Source: Chthonomonadaceae bacterium
GTDB lineage: Bacteria; Armatimonadota; Chthonomonadetes; Chthonomonadales; Chthonomonadaceae
Assembly: GCA_025355115.1 (NCBI GenBank)
Contig: JANXLO010000647.1
Coordinates: 1 to 5,552, forward strand
DNA: 5,552 nt
Direction: 5' to 3'
Positions within the stretch are counted from its first letter, which is position 1. Each line of letters starts with the position of its first letter. Position numbers and translations under genes: made by a program. The notes below the pieces were generated by a model. It did not search any database, was not told the origin of the DNA, and saw only the letters and a program-made list of their open reading frames with translations. Positions 1-5,497 of this stretch are shown one piece after another.

Positions 1-284
1 ACCTCGCGCCCGGCCTCGTCAGCGCAACGGACACTCTGCGAGTTCTGGTCTCGGCGCTCCCCATCGAGACAGCGCATGTGATGCAGACGGCGGACGGCTC
101 GGAGCCGCCTATCTTCGAGGAGTTCCGAAGGCTGCTGCCCAGCGGGATCGTGATCAAGCCGATGGAGCGCTTCGAGTTCTACGACGCGGTCGGACAACAG
201 AACGTCTGTCTGATCATCGCGACAGGAGAGCAGCGCATCTACGCCAACATACTGCTAACGATCGGTGTGGTAATGCCAGGCTGA
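1..284 (+). CDS. fucU: L-fucose mutarotase, RbsD/FucU family (C-terminal part, 5' end outside window)
   Basis: The reading frame is open from base 3 to the TGA at 282-284 and shows the last 93 residues of a protein that normally has about 140. Family members interconvert the alpha and beta anomers of a sugar (L-fucose for FucU, ribose for RbsD) in the cytoplasm, supplying the anomer the next catabolic enzyme uses. The C-terminus carries the family signature: RFEFYDAV (visible residues 57-64), then a hydrophobic strand, then TGEQRIYANILLTIGV (74-89). This matches the FucU pattern RFxFYxxA...TGExxxYxNILLxxGV better than the RbsD ending. The Tyr and Asn of YxN are the conserved C-terminal ligand residues; the catalytic His lies in the missing N-terminal part. 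An internal ATG at 78 is not the start, because homology extends upstream of it. The gene ends 18 bases before the end of the opposing small membrane-protein gene, and no clear terminator is visible between them. The family is a confident call; L-fucose as substrate is inferred. Confidence 0.8.
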   Translation, partial: LAPGLVSATDTLRVLVSALPIETAHVMQTADGSEPPIFEEFRRLLPSGIVIKPMERFEFYDAVGQQNVCLIIATGEQRIYANILLTIGVVMPG

Positions 285-302
285 AAAGCACCTTTGCTCC
301 AC

Positions 303-548
303 TCAGTCCTGATTGCCGCGCATCCCATCGGTAGGAGTGTTGGCGTGGGTGATCTGCCAGCGTCGGAACTGAAACCAGACAATTGGAAGCACGATTAGTG
401 CGGCTATCATTGCCCAGGCCCACATCTGGATGTTTTTGTCGTGGGCGGACATTGGCGTGACCTTTTCGTCAGGATCTTGTGCCCAGACGGTCAGGGGCAA
501 CAGCAGAGTGCCAGCCGTAATCAATGCAGTCCGCAGTCTAGATATCAA
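303..548 (-). CDS. Small exported/membrane protein, 81 aa, TTG start, unknown function
   Basis: I do not recognise a family. With a TTG start at 546-548 the protein has 81 residues. Residues 1-23 form a typical signal peptide: an Arg-containing start (ISRLR), a hydrophobic core (ALITAGTLLLPLTV) and a VWA-Q cleavage site near residue 23. A short polar stretch (DPDEKVTPMSAHDKN) follows. A single transmembrane helix lies at about residues 43-62 (MWAWAMIAALIVLPIVW), followed by a basic FRRW and a hydrophilic tail. The start is chosen because AAGGAG sits 7 bases upstream and because it gives a complete signal peptide. The frame stays open further upstream, but that part overlaps the CBS gene out of frame and reads as low-complexity shadow. 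The first in-frame ATG (residue 33) would remove the export signal. It lies 64 bases after the CBS-protein gene on the same strand, so the two are probably co-transcribed. A small membrane partner of that protein is a guess from position. Confidence 0.72.
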   Translation of the reverse strand: MISRLRTALITAGTLLLPLTVWAQDPDEKVTPMSAHDKNIQMWAWAMIAALIVLPIVWFQFRRWQITHANTPTDGMRGNQD

Positions 549-555
549 TCTCGTG

Positions 556-561
556 CTCCTT
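556..561 (-). promoter_or_regulatory. Shine-Dalgarno sequence deciding a TTG start
   Basis: On the minus strand AAGGAG ends 7 bases before the TTG at 548. It is the best ribosome binding site in the window. It lies between the stop of the CBS gene (613-615) and the small membrane-protein gene, and it fixes the start at TTG rather than at the downstream ATG. Confidence 0.75.
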
Positions 562-612
562 GTTCGGCAAACAGTTGAGGCGTACTTTCGGCGGCTGGCC
601 GTCGCTTCAGGT

Positions 613-1923
613 CTACTCGTCGTCGTTAGTGAGGGCAGGCATGGGCAGGCGGCGTCGGCGCTCGGGAGGCAGCAGGCGCTCGATGGTGTCGTCGACTGTG
701 ATGATACCCAGCAAACGCTCATCTTCGCTGACGACGGGAACGGCCAGCAGATTGTATCTCCCGATGATCTGCGCCACCTGATCGGCGTGATCCTCGACGT
801 AGACATGGATGACGTTCTGAACCATGATGTCGGTGACATGGGTCTCAGGCGGCGCGATCACCAGATCACGAAGGCTCAGCACCCCTACCAGGCGGCTCTC
901 GGCATCGACGACATAGACATAGTAGATCGTCTCCGCTTCCGGCGCCAGATCGCGAAGACGGTTGATCGTTCCCTCGCAGGTGAGATTGGCCTCGATGGCG
1001 ACGAACTCGGTGGTCATTAGCCCTCCCGCCGTGTCTTCATCGTAAGCCATCAGCCCTCGCACGTCCTCTGCCTCGCCCGGCTCCATCTGATCGAGCAGTT
1101 CATCGCTGCGGGCGCTGGGCAGATCCTCGAGAAGATCGGCCGCCTCGTCGGGCTGCATCTGCTCCAGGATGTCGGTCGCCGTCTCATCGTCGAGCACGGT
1201 CATGATCGAGACTTGAGTGGCGGATTCCGCCTCCGCCATCGCGTCCGCCGCCGTCTCCGGATCGAGCGACTCGAAGACTTCCGCGCCCTGCTGCGGGCTG
1301 AGCTGCTCGACGATGTCGGCGATATCGGCGGGATGGAGTCGAGCGATTTTGTCGTGCGACACTTTGAGCCGGATGCGCCCGCCCGCCGAGCCCGCTTCGA
1401 GGGTCTGCACGTCGTCCCAGGCGATCAGATTTGAGCGTAGCGGTCTTTTGAACAGTTTGGCGGCGGATTCGATGGGCCTGCTGATTCCGCCCAGACGACG
1501 GAGGGTAGCTCGCAGGCTGGCATCGACGCCGACGACGCAGTAGTGTTCGCCGCACTGAGCCAGCCGCACATCCGAGACCCGCACGACCCGGTAGTCCTGT
1601 ACATCGACAATCTGCCGATCCAGAACATCGCGCCGAAGGCGCAGGTCGTCGTCCTTGGGCTGGTAGGGCGTGATGGAGGCGAGCGGCAATTTAAGGCGGA
1701 CATCCCCGTAGATATTGCCGCTGCCGCGAGGGCCTTCGGGGTCTGGCTCGAACTCCAGGAGATCGTAGGCTACGCACATCTCGCCGGAGTCGGTCTTCAG
1801 GATGACGGCGTTGACAGCGGGCAGTCTGCCTCCCAGAACGGCAACCGCGTCCATGATTCGCCCGACCGCGTTGCCGTTGGGCGCTAGCACTTTTTTATCG
1901 AGCAGCTGGGTCAGATACTTCAT
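613..1923 (-). CDS. PRC-barrel / MgtE N-terminal / CBS-pair protein without transporter domain
   Basis: This is a 436-residue soluble protein with no membrane helix. Residues 1-90 form a PRC-barrel (GRIMDAVAVLGGRLPAVNAV), and residues 98-145 look like a second PRC-like unit (LDRQIVDVQDYRVVRVSDVR). Residues 190-300 are the MgtE N-terminal superhelix, with its repeated acidic helices (LHPADIADIVEQL, LEQMQPDEAADLLEDLP) and the exit motif AYDEDTAGGLMTTEFV at 293-308. Two CBS domains follow, at about 303-358 and 364-418. In true MgtE this cytosolic part senses Mg2+ and gates a five-helix pore; here the protein ends 16 residues after CBS2, so the pore is absent. Similar pore-less proteins are known and may sit beside NRAMP-type metal transporters, but none is visible here. 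A role in Mg2+/Mn2+ or adenine-nucleotide sensing is inference. The ATG at 1921-1923 gives the usual PRC start (MKYLTQLLDKKV). No Shine-Dalgarno precedes it, and the promoter predicts a leaderless mRNA. Confidence 0.88.
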   Translation of the reverse strand: MKYLTQLLDKKVLAPNGNAVGRIMDAVAVLGGRLPAVNAVILKTDSGEMCVAYDLLEFEPDPEGPRGSGNIYGDVRLKLPLASITPYQPKDDDLRLRRDVLDRQIVDVQDYRVVRVSDVRLAQCGEHYCVVGVDASLRATLRRLGGISRPIESAAKLFKRPLRSNLIAWDDVQTLEAGSAGGRIRLKVSHDKIARLHPADIADIVEQLSPQQGAEVFESLDPETAADAMAEAESATQVSIMTVLDDETATDILEQMQPDEAADLLEDLPSARSDELLDQMEPGEAEDVRGLMAYDEDTAGGLMTTEFVAIEANLTCEGTINRLRDLAPEAETIYYVYVVDAESRLVGVLSLRDLVIAPPETHVTDIMVQNVIHVYVEDHADQVAQIIGRYNLLAVPVVSEDERLLGIITVDDTIERLLPPERRRRLPMPALTNDDE

Positions 1924-1937
1924 GTATACATTATACA
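1923..1937. promoter_or_regulatory. Palindrome over the -10 box and start codon, possible operator
   Basis: TGTATA-CAT-TATACA is a perfect inverted repeat with 6-base arms and a 3-base centre. It covers the whole -10 box, the predicted transcription start and the first base of the ATG. A repressor bound here would block the CBS-gene promoter. AT-rich -10 regions can look palindromic by chance, so an operator role is only a suggestion, and I cannot name the regulator. Confidence 0.35.
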
Positions 1938-1958
1938 GTCATGCGGCGAGCGCGTCAA
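1930..1958 (-). promoter_or_regulatory. Sigma-70-type promoter of the CBS gene, predicting a leaderless transcript
   Basis: On the minus strand a -35 box TTGACG (1958-1953) is followed by a 17-base spacer and a perfect -10 box TATAAT (1935-1930). The usual distance from the -10 box puts the transcription start at about 1923, which is the A of the ATG start codon. No ribosome binding site lies between promoter and gene. The promoter begins just after the T-tract of the upstream gene's terminator. The boxes are directly visible; the start site is inferred from standard spacing. Confidence 0.82.
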
Positions 1959-1971
1959 CGTGCCGCCCGGC

Positions 1972-2007
1972 AAAAAAAGTGGTCGGACATTTTGGGCATG
2001 TCCGGCC
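1972..2007 (-). terminator. Intrinsic terminator downstream of the acyl-CoA ligase gene
   Basis: Read on the minus strand, a 10-base-pair stem (GGCCGGACAT paired with ATGTCCGACC, one G-T pair) encloses a 7-base loop, GCCCAAA. After two further bases comes a run of seven T (1978-1972). It lies about 145 bases past the ligase stop codon and just before the next promoter, so it should separate the ligase and CBS transcription units. The T-tract is only on the minus-strand side, so it serves leftward transcription. Confidence 0.8.
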
Positions 2008-2094
2008 AGTACACACCGACGAAAGTGCGCAAAAAGTGTAATGGGCGATCGTCGTTCGGAGAGTGAGCACGGACTATAGTGTAGCGGCTCAGCA

Positions 2095-2131
2095 TTAAGG
2101 GCGTGTTAAGCGTCGGTTTAATTTGCGTTAA
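2095..2131. repeat. Four TTAA motifs at helical spacing
   Basis: TTAA occurs at 2095, 2106, 2118 and 2128, at steps of 11, 12 and 10 bases, in otherwise GC-rich DNA. Tandem TTAA-containing half-sites at about 11-base spacing are the layout of Pho boxes bound by PhoP/SphR-type response regulators, but the flanking bases vary here (gcaTTAAggg, gtgTTAAgcg, ggtTTAAttt, gcgTTAAcga). The array lies between the ligase stop codon and its terminator, about 160 bases upstream of the CBS-gene promoter, which is not an obvious regulatory position. Functional meaning is uncertain. Confidence 0.3.
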
Positions 2132-2150
2132 CGATCGACCCTGCAATGCG

Positions 2151-3728
2151 TCAGCCGCTGGGCGGCTCCATCTCCAGTTCTTTTTTCAATAGGCGCTTGA
2201 CGACCTTGCCGGTGCCTCCGCGCGGGAGCGCCTCGCGATGGAGGATGCGGCGCGGGACTTTGTAGTTGGCGAGGCTCTCGCGGCAGAAGGCGATCAAGTC
2301 TCGGTCGGTGACGGAAATCTTGGGGCGCAGCACCACGACCGCGACGACCTCCTCGCCGCGCACCGAATCAGGCAGCCCGATGACGGCGACGTCGGCAATG
2401 GCAGGGTGATGGAACAGCACCTCCTCCACCTCACGCGGATAGACGTTTAGCCCGCCGACAAGGATCATGTCCTTTTTGCGATCCAGGATATAGATGTAGC
2501 CGTCGGAGTCGATCTTTCCGATGTCGCCGGTGTGGTACCATCCGCCGCGCATCGCCTCCGCGGTCGCTTCCGGTTGATTCAGGTAGCCGAGCATGACGTT
2601 GTCGCCTCGAACGACGATCTCCCCCATCTCGTCCGCTGATAACGCGTTGTCGTCGTCATCGAATATTGCGATCTCGACGCCTGGCAACGGCAGGCCCACG
2701 CTGCCGACTTTGCGGACACCGTGCAACGGATTGACGGAGGTGGCAGGGCTGCATTCGGTGGGGCCGTCGCCCTCAAGCACAGGAAGTTTGAACCGGGCTT
2801 CGAGCGCATGTAGCACAGGAGCAGGCAGCGGTGCCCCTCCGCTGACGAGGATACGCAGCTTCGCTAGATCGTAATCGCGGTCGGCAGGGAACTGAAGCAG
2901 CGCCTGGAATATGGCTGGGACGCCGCAGAAGATCGTGATGCCGTGTCGCTCCATAGTTTCGTATGCGCGAGCAGGCGAGAAGTTTTCCATGAGGACGCTC
3001 GCGGCCCCGACGGCAAGCGCGGTGTGCATGCATACAGTGCCAGCGAACGCATGAAAAAGCGGCAAAATGGTGATGAAGCGGTCGTCAGGATAGAAGCGGA
3101 ACGCCTCCTGCACTTGCTCGACATTGCGCATGAGGTTGAAGTGCGAAAGCATCGCACCCTTTGGATAGCCAGTTGTGCCGGAGGTGTAGATGATCACGGC
3201 GCACTCTTCGGCACGGCGAGCGGGAGCGCTCGATGCCTGCCCTGTCGCCAGCCTCACTGCACCCTGACGCATCAGATCCGGCAGAGTGACAAATCCCTCG
3301 ACGGCCTCCGCAAGGCTGAGGTCGGGCAACTCCTCGCGCGGCAGAATGCTGACGATGTGCCTCAGTCCTGGGAGGCTCTGCCTCGCCGCCTGCACCACAG
3401 GCAAAAGCTGCGGAACCGTCACGATGAGTCGCAGATCACAGTCCCTCCATATATAAGCGAGCTCCGCGGGCTTCAGAAGCGGGTTCGACGGCACCACGAC
3501 TGCGCCGATCAGCACCGCCGCGTAGTAGGCATAGACAAACGGCGGACAATTCGGCAACAGCAGCCCAATGCGCTCCCCAGGCTCGATCCCAAGCGACTCG
3601 AACCCAGCCGCCAGACGCCTCACGGCCGTAGCCATGTCGCCGAACGACGTCGGATGATCTCGAAAAATCAGCGCGACACGTTCCGGAAACTCCGATTCGC
3701 ACCGCGTCACAATATCCGTCAGCAACAT
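2151..3728 (-). CDS. Long-chain-type fatty acid--CoA ligase (AMP-dependent synthetase family)
   Basis: This enzyme activates a carboxylic acid with ATP to an acyl-adenylate and transfers it to CoA, feeding beta-oxidation or lipid synthesis. Using the ATG at 3728 (525 residues), the family motifs appear in order: P-loop YTSGTTGYPKG at 181-191, LPLFHAF at 222-228, GDGPTECSP at 320-328, GWYHTGD at 396-402, the hinge DRKKDMI at 416-422, GGLNVYPREVE at 425-435, and the C-terminal PRGGTGKVVKR at 502-512 with catalytic Lys508. The whole adenylation fold and C-terminal lid are present, at a normal length. The frame is open to a GTG at 3899, but the added 57 residues are charged and unlike the family, whereas MLLTDIVTRCESEFPERVAL is a typical start and has GAGGG 8 bases upstream. 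The gene stands alone between a long non-coding stretch and a terminator. Chain-length preference cannot be read; long or medium chain is the usual call. Confidence 0.92.
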   Translation of the reverse strand: MLLTDIVTRCESEFPERVALIFRDHPTSFGDMATAVRRLAAGFESLGIEPGERIGLLLPNCPPFVYAYYAAVLIGAVVVPSNPLLKPAELAYIWRDCDLRLIVTVPQLLPVVQAARQSLPGLRHIVSILPREELPDLSLAEAVEGFVTLPDLMRQGAVRLATGQASSAPARRAEECAVIIYTSGTTGYPKGAMLSHFNLMRNVEQVQEAFRFYPDDRFITILPLFHAFAGTVCMHTALAVGAASVLMENFSPARAYETMERHGITIFCGVPAIFQALLQFPADRDYDLAKLRILVSGGAPLPAPVLHALEARFKLPVLEGDGPTECSPATSVNPLHGVRKVGSVGLPLPGVEIAIFDDDDNALSADEMGEIVVRGDNVMLGYLNQPEATAEAMRGGWYHTGDIGKIDSDGYIYILDRKKDMILVGGLNVYPREVEEVLFHHPAIADVAVIGLPDSVRGEEVVAVVVLRPKISVTDRDLIAFCRESLANYKVPRRILHREALPRGGTGKVVKRLLKKELEMEPPSG

Positions 3729-3736
3729 CGCAGATG

Positions 3737-3741
3737 CCCTC
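3737..3741 (-). promoter_or_regulatory. Probable Shine-Dalgarno for the acyl-CoA ligase start
   Basis: GAGGG on the minus strand ends 8 bases before the ATG at 3728. It supports that start over the in-frame upstream candidates at 3830 and 3842 (ATG) and 3899 (GTG). Of these, 3842 has AGGG directly abutting the ATG and 3830 has it 13 bases away, both poor spacings. Confidence 0.55.
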
Positions 3742-3912
3742 GCTTCCCGCAAATTCGTTCCGATAAGTTGCGCGTCCGCCCCCCGACTTCTTCCCTGAGA
3801 TTTGCTTGCATTATCCTCTTGCTCTCGCATTTCGGAATACATCCCTAACAGTCTTCCGGTCGAATCGCTCCACTGCGCCAGTCCAAGAAGACGGTTCACG
3901 CACTGTCGGTTG

Positions 3913-3928
3913 CATTCCCTCGCGGAAA
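3913..3928. repeat. Palindromic repeat element, copy 1
   Basis: CATTCC directly followed by CTCGCGGAAA. It contains the inverted repeat TTCC-N5-GGAA. The same two blocks recur at 4052-4070 with a 3-base insertion between them, in the same orientation, about 139 bases away in the same non-coding stretch. Confidence 0.4.
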
Positions 3929-4051
3929 CAACGCTCCAAACCTGTCTGAAATCGAACGGTGTGCAGCTTATGTTCCTTGCCCGTGCACTCTACCAGCATA
4001 TCCTCGTAGCCATCCGGTGCCGTAGCAGGTTTATTTAGCCTCTCAGTCGCT

Positions 4052-4070
4052 CATTCCGCACTCGCGGAAA
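4052..4070. repeat. Palindromic repeat element, copy 2
   Basis: CATTCC-GCA-CTCGCGGAAA, containing a perfect stem TTCCGC (4054-4059) and GCGGAA (4064-4069) around a 4-base loop. No T-run follows on either strand, so it is not a standard terminator. Relative to copy 1 it has three additional bases, which lengthen the stem from 4 to 6 pairs. Confidence 0.4.
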
Positions 4071-4169
4071 ATTAGGCCGCTAGACGCTGGGAAAGCAGCC
4101 TGAATTCGATCTGATCGGCGGCTCTTTCAGCTAGACTTCGGAGAGAAGCCTGCGGGTGGGACAACATAC

Positions 4170-5462
4170 TCAGTGACCTGCCACTTGGTCGGCAACTAGC
4201 TGTTGCTCCTCCGCTTTGTTTTCTGGCCAGGTTAGCGCGAACAGAGAGGCGAGAAGGGGGAGAACACCTGCTACCAGAATCATCGGGGCGAACTTGCCCA
4301 TGGGATTGTTATGCGTATCGGCGTATCGCCCCACCAGAGGATGGAGCCAGGAGTTGATAAACCAGACAAACGAGCCCATTATTCCGAGGCACTTGGAGGT
4401 GTGTTGTGGCGATATGTCTTGCATGAAGGCATAGAGGATCGCGAACACTCCCATCAACCCAGCACCCACAATGCAATAGAGCGGAATCATGATGCCGCGT
4501 CCAGGAATAAGAACCAGAGGTGTCGCCATCAGGCAGAGGCCCGAGGCAAAAAGCAAAATCATCTTGCGGGAGCGCTCTACGGAGCAAGTTGGCGTGACTA
4601 GCTTGCGAGCGAGAAAGCCAATGGCGATACTGCCCACGTCTGCGGTCAAGTAGAATGCAATCAGGAGATATTGGAGCTGCTGATTCGTGAACTTGAGATC
4701 CGTGACCAGGTGGCGGGGGAGCCAGACGCGATAGAAGTGCCAGCTCATATTCACCGCCGTGCAGAGCACCAGCACGATCCAGAACTTCCGAAGCGCAAAC
4801 ACGGAGGCAAACGGAACCGTGCTGGTCTCGGCGGCCTGAGACGGGGAGCAGGCGATCTCGTGTGCGCGTTCACCCCGCGTAACCCTCTGCCACACCACGA
4901 CCCAGATCAATCCGATCGCTCCGATGATGAGGAACATCCGCCGCCAGCCATCGCCATCAGGTTTCACGAGGGCCAGGACAAGCAACGGTGTCAGAACTGC
5001 TCCAACAGTCATGCCGCTATTGAAGAGTCCATTGGCGAGGGCACGAGACTCCCGTGGAATGATCCTCCCGATAATTCCCACCGCGACGGGCCAGTTAAAT
5101 GCCTCGCCGGCGCCAAGGATTATGCGGCAGACCTGTAGCTGAAAGAGTGTCTCGACAAAGCCGGTCGCGAAGCCCGCCGCAGACCACACGAGAAGGGCTG
5201 CAGGATAGAGCCAGCGCAGGTTTGCCCGGTCGGCAAGGAAGCCCGCCACCAGAAGGAAGACCGCATAGGAGTAGCCAAACGCCGCCTCCAGCTTGCCATA
5301 GCCCTCCTCGCCGAGGTGGAAATCCGCCTTTATAAAGGACGAAATAGACCCGAGAGTCTGGCGGTCCATGTAGTTGATCGTCGTGGCGAAGAGCATCATC
5401 CCCACGACTGCCCACTTCCATCGTGGGATGGCGGTTCTTAGTGATTCAGTTCTTGAACTCAA
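4170..5462 (-). CDS. MFS transporter, anion:cation symporter family, hexuronate/galactonate (ExuT-like)
   Basis: This is a 430-residue inner-membrane protein with about 12 hydrophobic segments and a hydrophilic central linker at about 193-225. Helix 1 carries FATTINYMDRQTLG (25-38), the hallmark of ExuT-type sugar-acid permeases. Helices 4-5 carry GAGEAFNWPVAVGIIGRIIPRESRA in outline (117-141), then ANGLFNSGMTVGAVLTPLLV (143-162), the ACS-family signature. The second half has YAFMQDISPQH (344-354) and SWLHPLVGRYAD (371-382). Members take up hexuronates, galactonate or related organic anions with protons; the exact substrate cannot be read. The start is TTG at 5460-5462: a stop codon (TAA) lies in frame two codons upstream and the next ATG (residue 22) is already inside helix 1. 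A weak AAAGAAAG lies 9 bases upstream of the TTG. The gene follows the end of another minus-strand reading frame by 35 bases, so it is probably a distal gene of a sugar-acid catabolic operon. Confidence 0.9.
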   Translation of the reverse strand: MSSRTESLRTAIPRWKWAVVGMMLFATTINYMDRQTLGSISSFIKADFHLGEEGYGKLEAAFGYSYAVFLLVAGFLADRANLRWLYPAALLVWSAAGFATGFVETLFQLQVCRIILGAGEAFNWPVAVGIIGRIIPRESRALANGLFNSGMTVGAVLTPLLVLALVKPDGDGWRRMFLIIGAIGLIWVVVWQRVTRGERAHEIACSPSQAAETSTVPFASVFALRKFWIVLVLCTAVNMSWHFYRVWLPRHLVTDLKFTNQQLQYLLIAFYLTADVGSIAIGFLARKLVTPTCSVERSRKMILLFASGLCLMATPLVLIPGRGIMIPLYCIVGAGLMGVFAILYAFMQDISPQHTSKCLGIMGSFVWFINSWLHPLVGRYADTHNNPMGKFAPMILVAGVLPLLASLFALTWPENKAEEQQLVADQVAGH

Positions 5463-5471
5463 CGATTAAGG

Positions 5472-5479
5472 CTTTCTTT
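5472..5479 (-). promoter_or_regulatory. Weak Shine-Dalgarno for the transporter TTG start
   Basis: AAAGAAAG on the minus strand ends 9 bases before the TTG at 5462. It matches the consensus poorly, but it is the only purine-rich block at a suitable distance, and the in-frame TAA at 5468-5466 excludes any earlier start. Confidence 0.4.
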
Positions 5480-5497
5480 GCTGGCAACCTGAGTACT

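Larger units (their letters stand above)
3729..4169. other. Long intergenic region with no convincing gene
   Basis: About 440 bases separate the transporter stop from the preferred ligase start. Open frames on both strands are short and read as low-complexity or Cys/Arg/Ser-rich sequence with no recognisable domain. It should hold the end of the transporter transcript and the ligase promoter. The only candidate I see for the latter is a GATAAT at 3815-3810 (minus strand), and it lacks a good -35 box. No strong hairpin with a T-tract follows the transporter gene. A repeated palindromic element (3913-3928 and 4052-4070) is the most structured feature. No tRNA-like or rRNA-like sequence was seen. 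Confidence 0.6.

Noticed and set aside
282..302. Possible bidirectional terminator between the convergent fucU and small membrane-protein genes
   Set aside because: Only 4-base-pair inverted repeats (such as AGCA with TGCT) are present, with no T-tract of useful length on either strand.
549..839. Upstream extension of the small membrane-protein frame into the CBS gene
   Set aside because: This part is Ser/Arg/Thr-rich shadow of the CBS domains, while the SD sequence and signal peptide place the real start at 548.
430..1020. A 196-residue plus-strand open frame opposite the CBS gene
   Set aside because: It is the antisense of a well-supported gene. The translation is Asp/Arg-rich with no domain, as expected from the reversed codon pattern of GC-rich coding DNA.
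613..1923. The CBS gene as a truncated, broken MgtE transporter
   Set aside because: It has an intact frame, extra PRC-barrel domains that MgtE lacks and a clean stop after CBS2, with no remnant of the membrane domain downstream. This is a complete stand-alone architecture.
1955..2146. A 63-residue minus-strand open frame in the intergenic region
   Set aside because: It runs through the terminator hairpin and the -35 box of the next gene and has no protein-like features.
2943..3848. A 301-residue plus-strand open frame opposite the acyl-CoA ligase
   Set aside because: It is antisense to an unambiguous enzyme gene; the His/Arg-rich composition has no recognisable fold and it has no promoter or ribosome binding site of note.
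3802..4038. Short open frames on both strands between transporter and ligase
   Set aside because: Composition is not protein-like (many Cys, Ser and Arg), no ribosome binding site or domain was seen, and they overlap each other on opposite strands.
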